Shown here in pieces: positions 63,290 to 64,000 of a DNA stretch of 64,000 nt; position 1 is the first letter of the stretch; each line of letters begins with the position of its first letter. The DNA comes from Ailurus styani. Taxonomy: Eukaryota; Chordata; Mammalia; Carnivora; Ailuridae. Made by a program: the position numbers and the translations under genes. The stretch covers positions 2,202,420 to 2,266,419 of the forward strand of contig LNAC01000135.1 of assembly GCA_002007465.1 (NCBI GenBank), written 5' to 3'. The notes beneath the pieces were generated by a model. It had not been told where the DNA came from and searched no databases. It saw nothing but the letters and a program-made list of their open reading frames with translations.

Positions 63290-63840
63290 ATTCTCCACGC
63301 AGGGCGCACAGTAAGCGCTGTACCAATGAAAGTGATCTCCCCCGTCCCCACTAGGAGTGGGCTCAGGCCTGCCCTCCTCCAGGCACCGGTAAAATCCAAT
63401 ACCCTGCATCTCGGACCGGAAACGTGTTGGGCGGAAGAAAACCTGCCGCCGCTACCGGCCTGGACTTGCAGGTTAAGCTCTTCCCTCAAAAACCTCCCAA
63501 CTTTTCTGGAGGATTCCAGGGAAGGTTAGTCACGATAGCTCATAAGTGAAGGCTATTTCTGGTCCCCAACAAGCGACGTAACAGGCTTGGTTGTGTCGTT
63601 CCCTCCCGTCCCCCCTTATCACATAGTTTGCAGCCTTTCCTCGGGAGACATCACCTCTCCTCTGATGATCCAGTTCCCAAAACAGGAAAAAAATGCCGGG
63701 ACAGTACAGCATGCTCAGCGGAAGACACGTACTACATGCCCCAGGGGACGTAGCGGCGAGGCGAACGGAATGGACGTCGCTTACGCATTTCGCGGGGAAT
63801 TCTGGGCATTGTAGTTCCACATTGAGAGACCCTGCGACAC
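63290..63840 (-). promoter_or_regulatory. FASTKD1: CpG-rich FASTKD1 promoter and 5' non-coding exon region
   Basis: CpG dinucleotides become frequent here after a CpG-poor 60 kb. There are GGAA sites of the ETS type (accggaaac at 63415, gcggaag at 63431 and 63719), a ZNF143-type site (63791-63815) and no TATA box, a housekeeping-type promoter fitting a mitochondrial gene. The 5' non-coding exon must end in a donor in this region. Candidates on the minus strand are gtaagc (exon to 63785) and gtgatg (exon to 63655); I cannot choose between them. Short open frames here on both strands are a by-product of the high GC content. Confidence 0.7.
63791..63815 (-). promoter_or_regulatory. ZNF143 / SBS-type element
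   Basis: The minus strand reads ACTACAATGCCCAGAATTCC followed by CCGCG, close to the ZNF143 (Staf binding site) consensus ACTACAATTCCCAGCATGC. Such sites mark housekeeping and nuclear-encoded mitochondrial gene promoters and usually lie within ~100 bases of the start site. A weaker plus-strand relative (tactacatgccccagg) is at 63730. Confidence 0.75.
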
Positions 63841-64000
63841 CACCTTTTAAATGGTTGAAGTTATAGGTCCTTTAGGTCAGTGTTTCTCAATCATCTTGAG
63901 GTTTTCTCCCGGTCTGTGGGATACTGATTTTTAAATAATATGTAATAAAAAATTAATATTTAGAAAATGACATTTAAGACGGTAAACAGAAAAAAAACAC
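63841..64000. other. Window end, nothing recognised
   Basis: AT-rich sequence beyond the CpG-rich region. The next gene in human synteny (PPIG) is not reached. Confidence 0.6.

Noticed and set aside
63220..63820. Overlapping frames of 61-96 codons in the CpG-rich region
   Set aside because: High GC lowers stop frequency; no domain, no splice-consistent extension and no conserved peptide recognised.
63290..64000. A bidirectional promoter with the 5' end of PPIG
   Set aside because: In human synteny PPIG lies further on, and no PPIG exon is visible before the window end.

Overview
The window is nuclear DNA from a carnivoran mammal. It has long AT-rich introns, GT-AG splice junctions and dozens of tRNA-derived CAN-SINEs (the head reads 'gcctgggtggctcag'). 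The younger SINEs have the 'agtgggttaaagcc ... gcctacttgtgatctc' form I associate with mustelids such as ferret, mink or otter. That family-level call is inference.

Three protein-coding genes lie in the order known from human chromosome 2q31: BBS5, KLHL41, then FASTKD1. (1) The last three coding exons and 3' UTR of BBS5 (+) fill 1-1.7 kb. (2) KLHL41 (+) is complete, with six coding exons from 4572 to 18869. They splice in phase to 606 codons plus stop, the length of the human protein. (3) FASTKD1 (-) has 14 coding exons from 61195 down to 21560, splicing in phase to 831 codons plus stop. Its CpG-rich promoter with a ZNF143-type site is near 63.3-63.84 kb. KLHL41 and FASTKD1 are convergent, with about 2.2 kb between the KLHL41 poly(A) signal and the FASTKD1 stop codon.

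The genes do not form a pathway. BBS5 is a BBSome subunit (ciliary trafficking). KLHL41 is a muscle BTB-BACK-Kelch protein that acts with CUL3 and in sarcomere assembly. FASTKD1 is a mitochondrial RNA-processing factor. Their adjacency is conserved synteny.

Most of the rest is transposon-derived: about 40 CAN-SINEs, many with intact target-site duplications (TSDs); MIR, MER5-like and Tigger-like fossils; several L1 3' ends; and, in FASTKD1 coding intron 3 (44.6-59.1 kb), a 5'-truncated antisense L1 beside an old antisense L1 of roughly full length carrying nested insertions. Two U4 snRNA retropseudogenes truncated at the same place lie at 0.28 and 25.4 kb.

I found no CRISPR array, operon, provirus or new multi-gene system. 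The items most worth checking are the paired U4 truncations, a GC-AG intron and a shifted start region in FASTKD1, an unidentified 0.8-kb insertion inside the old L1, an unidentified GC-richer patch at 38.4 kb, and several informative TSD configurations.
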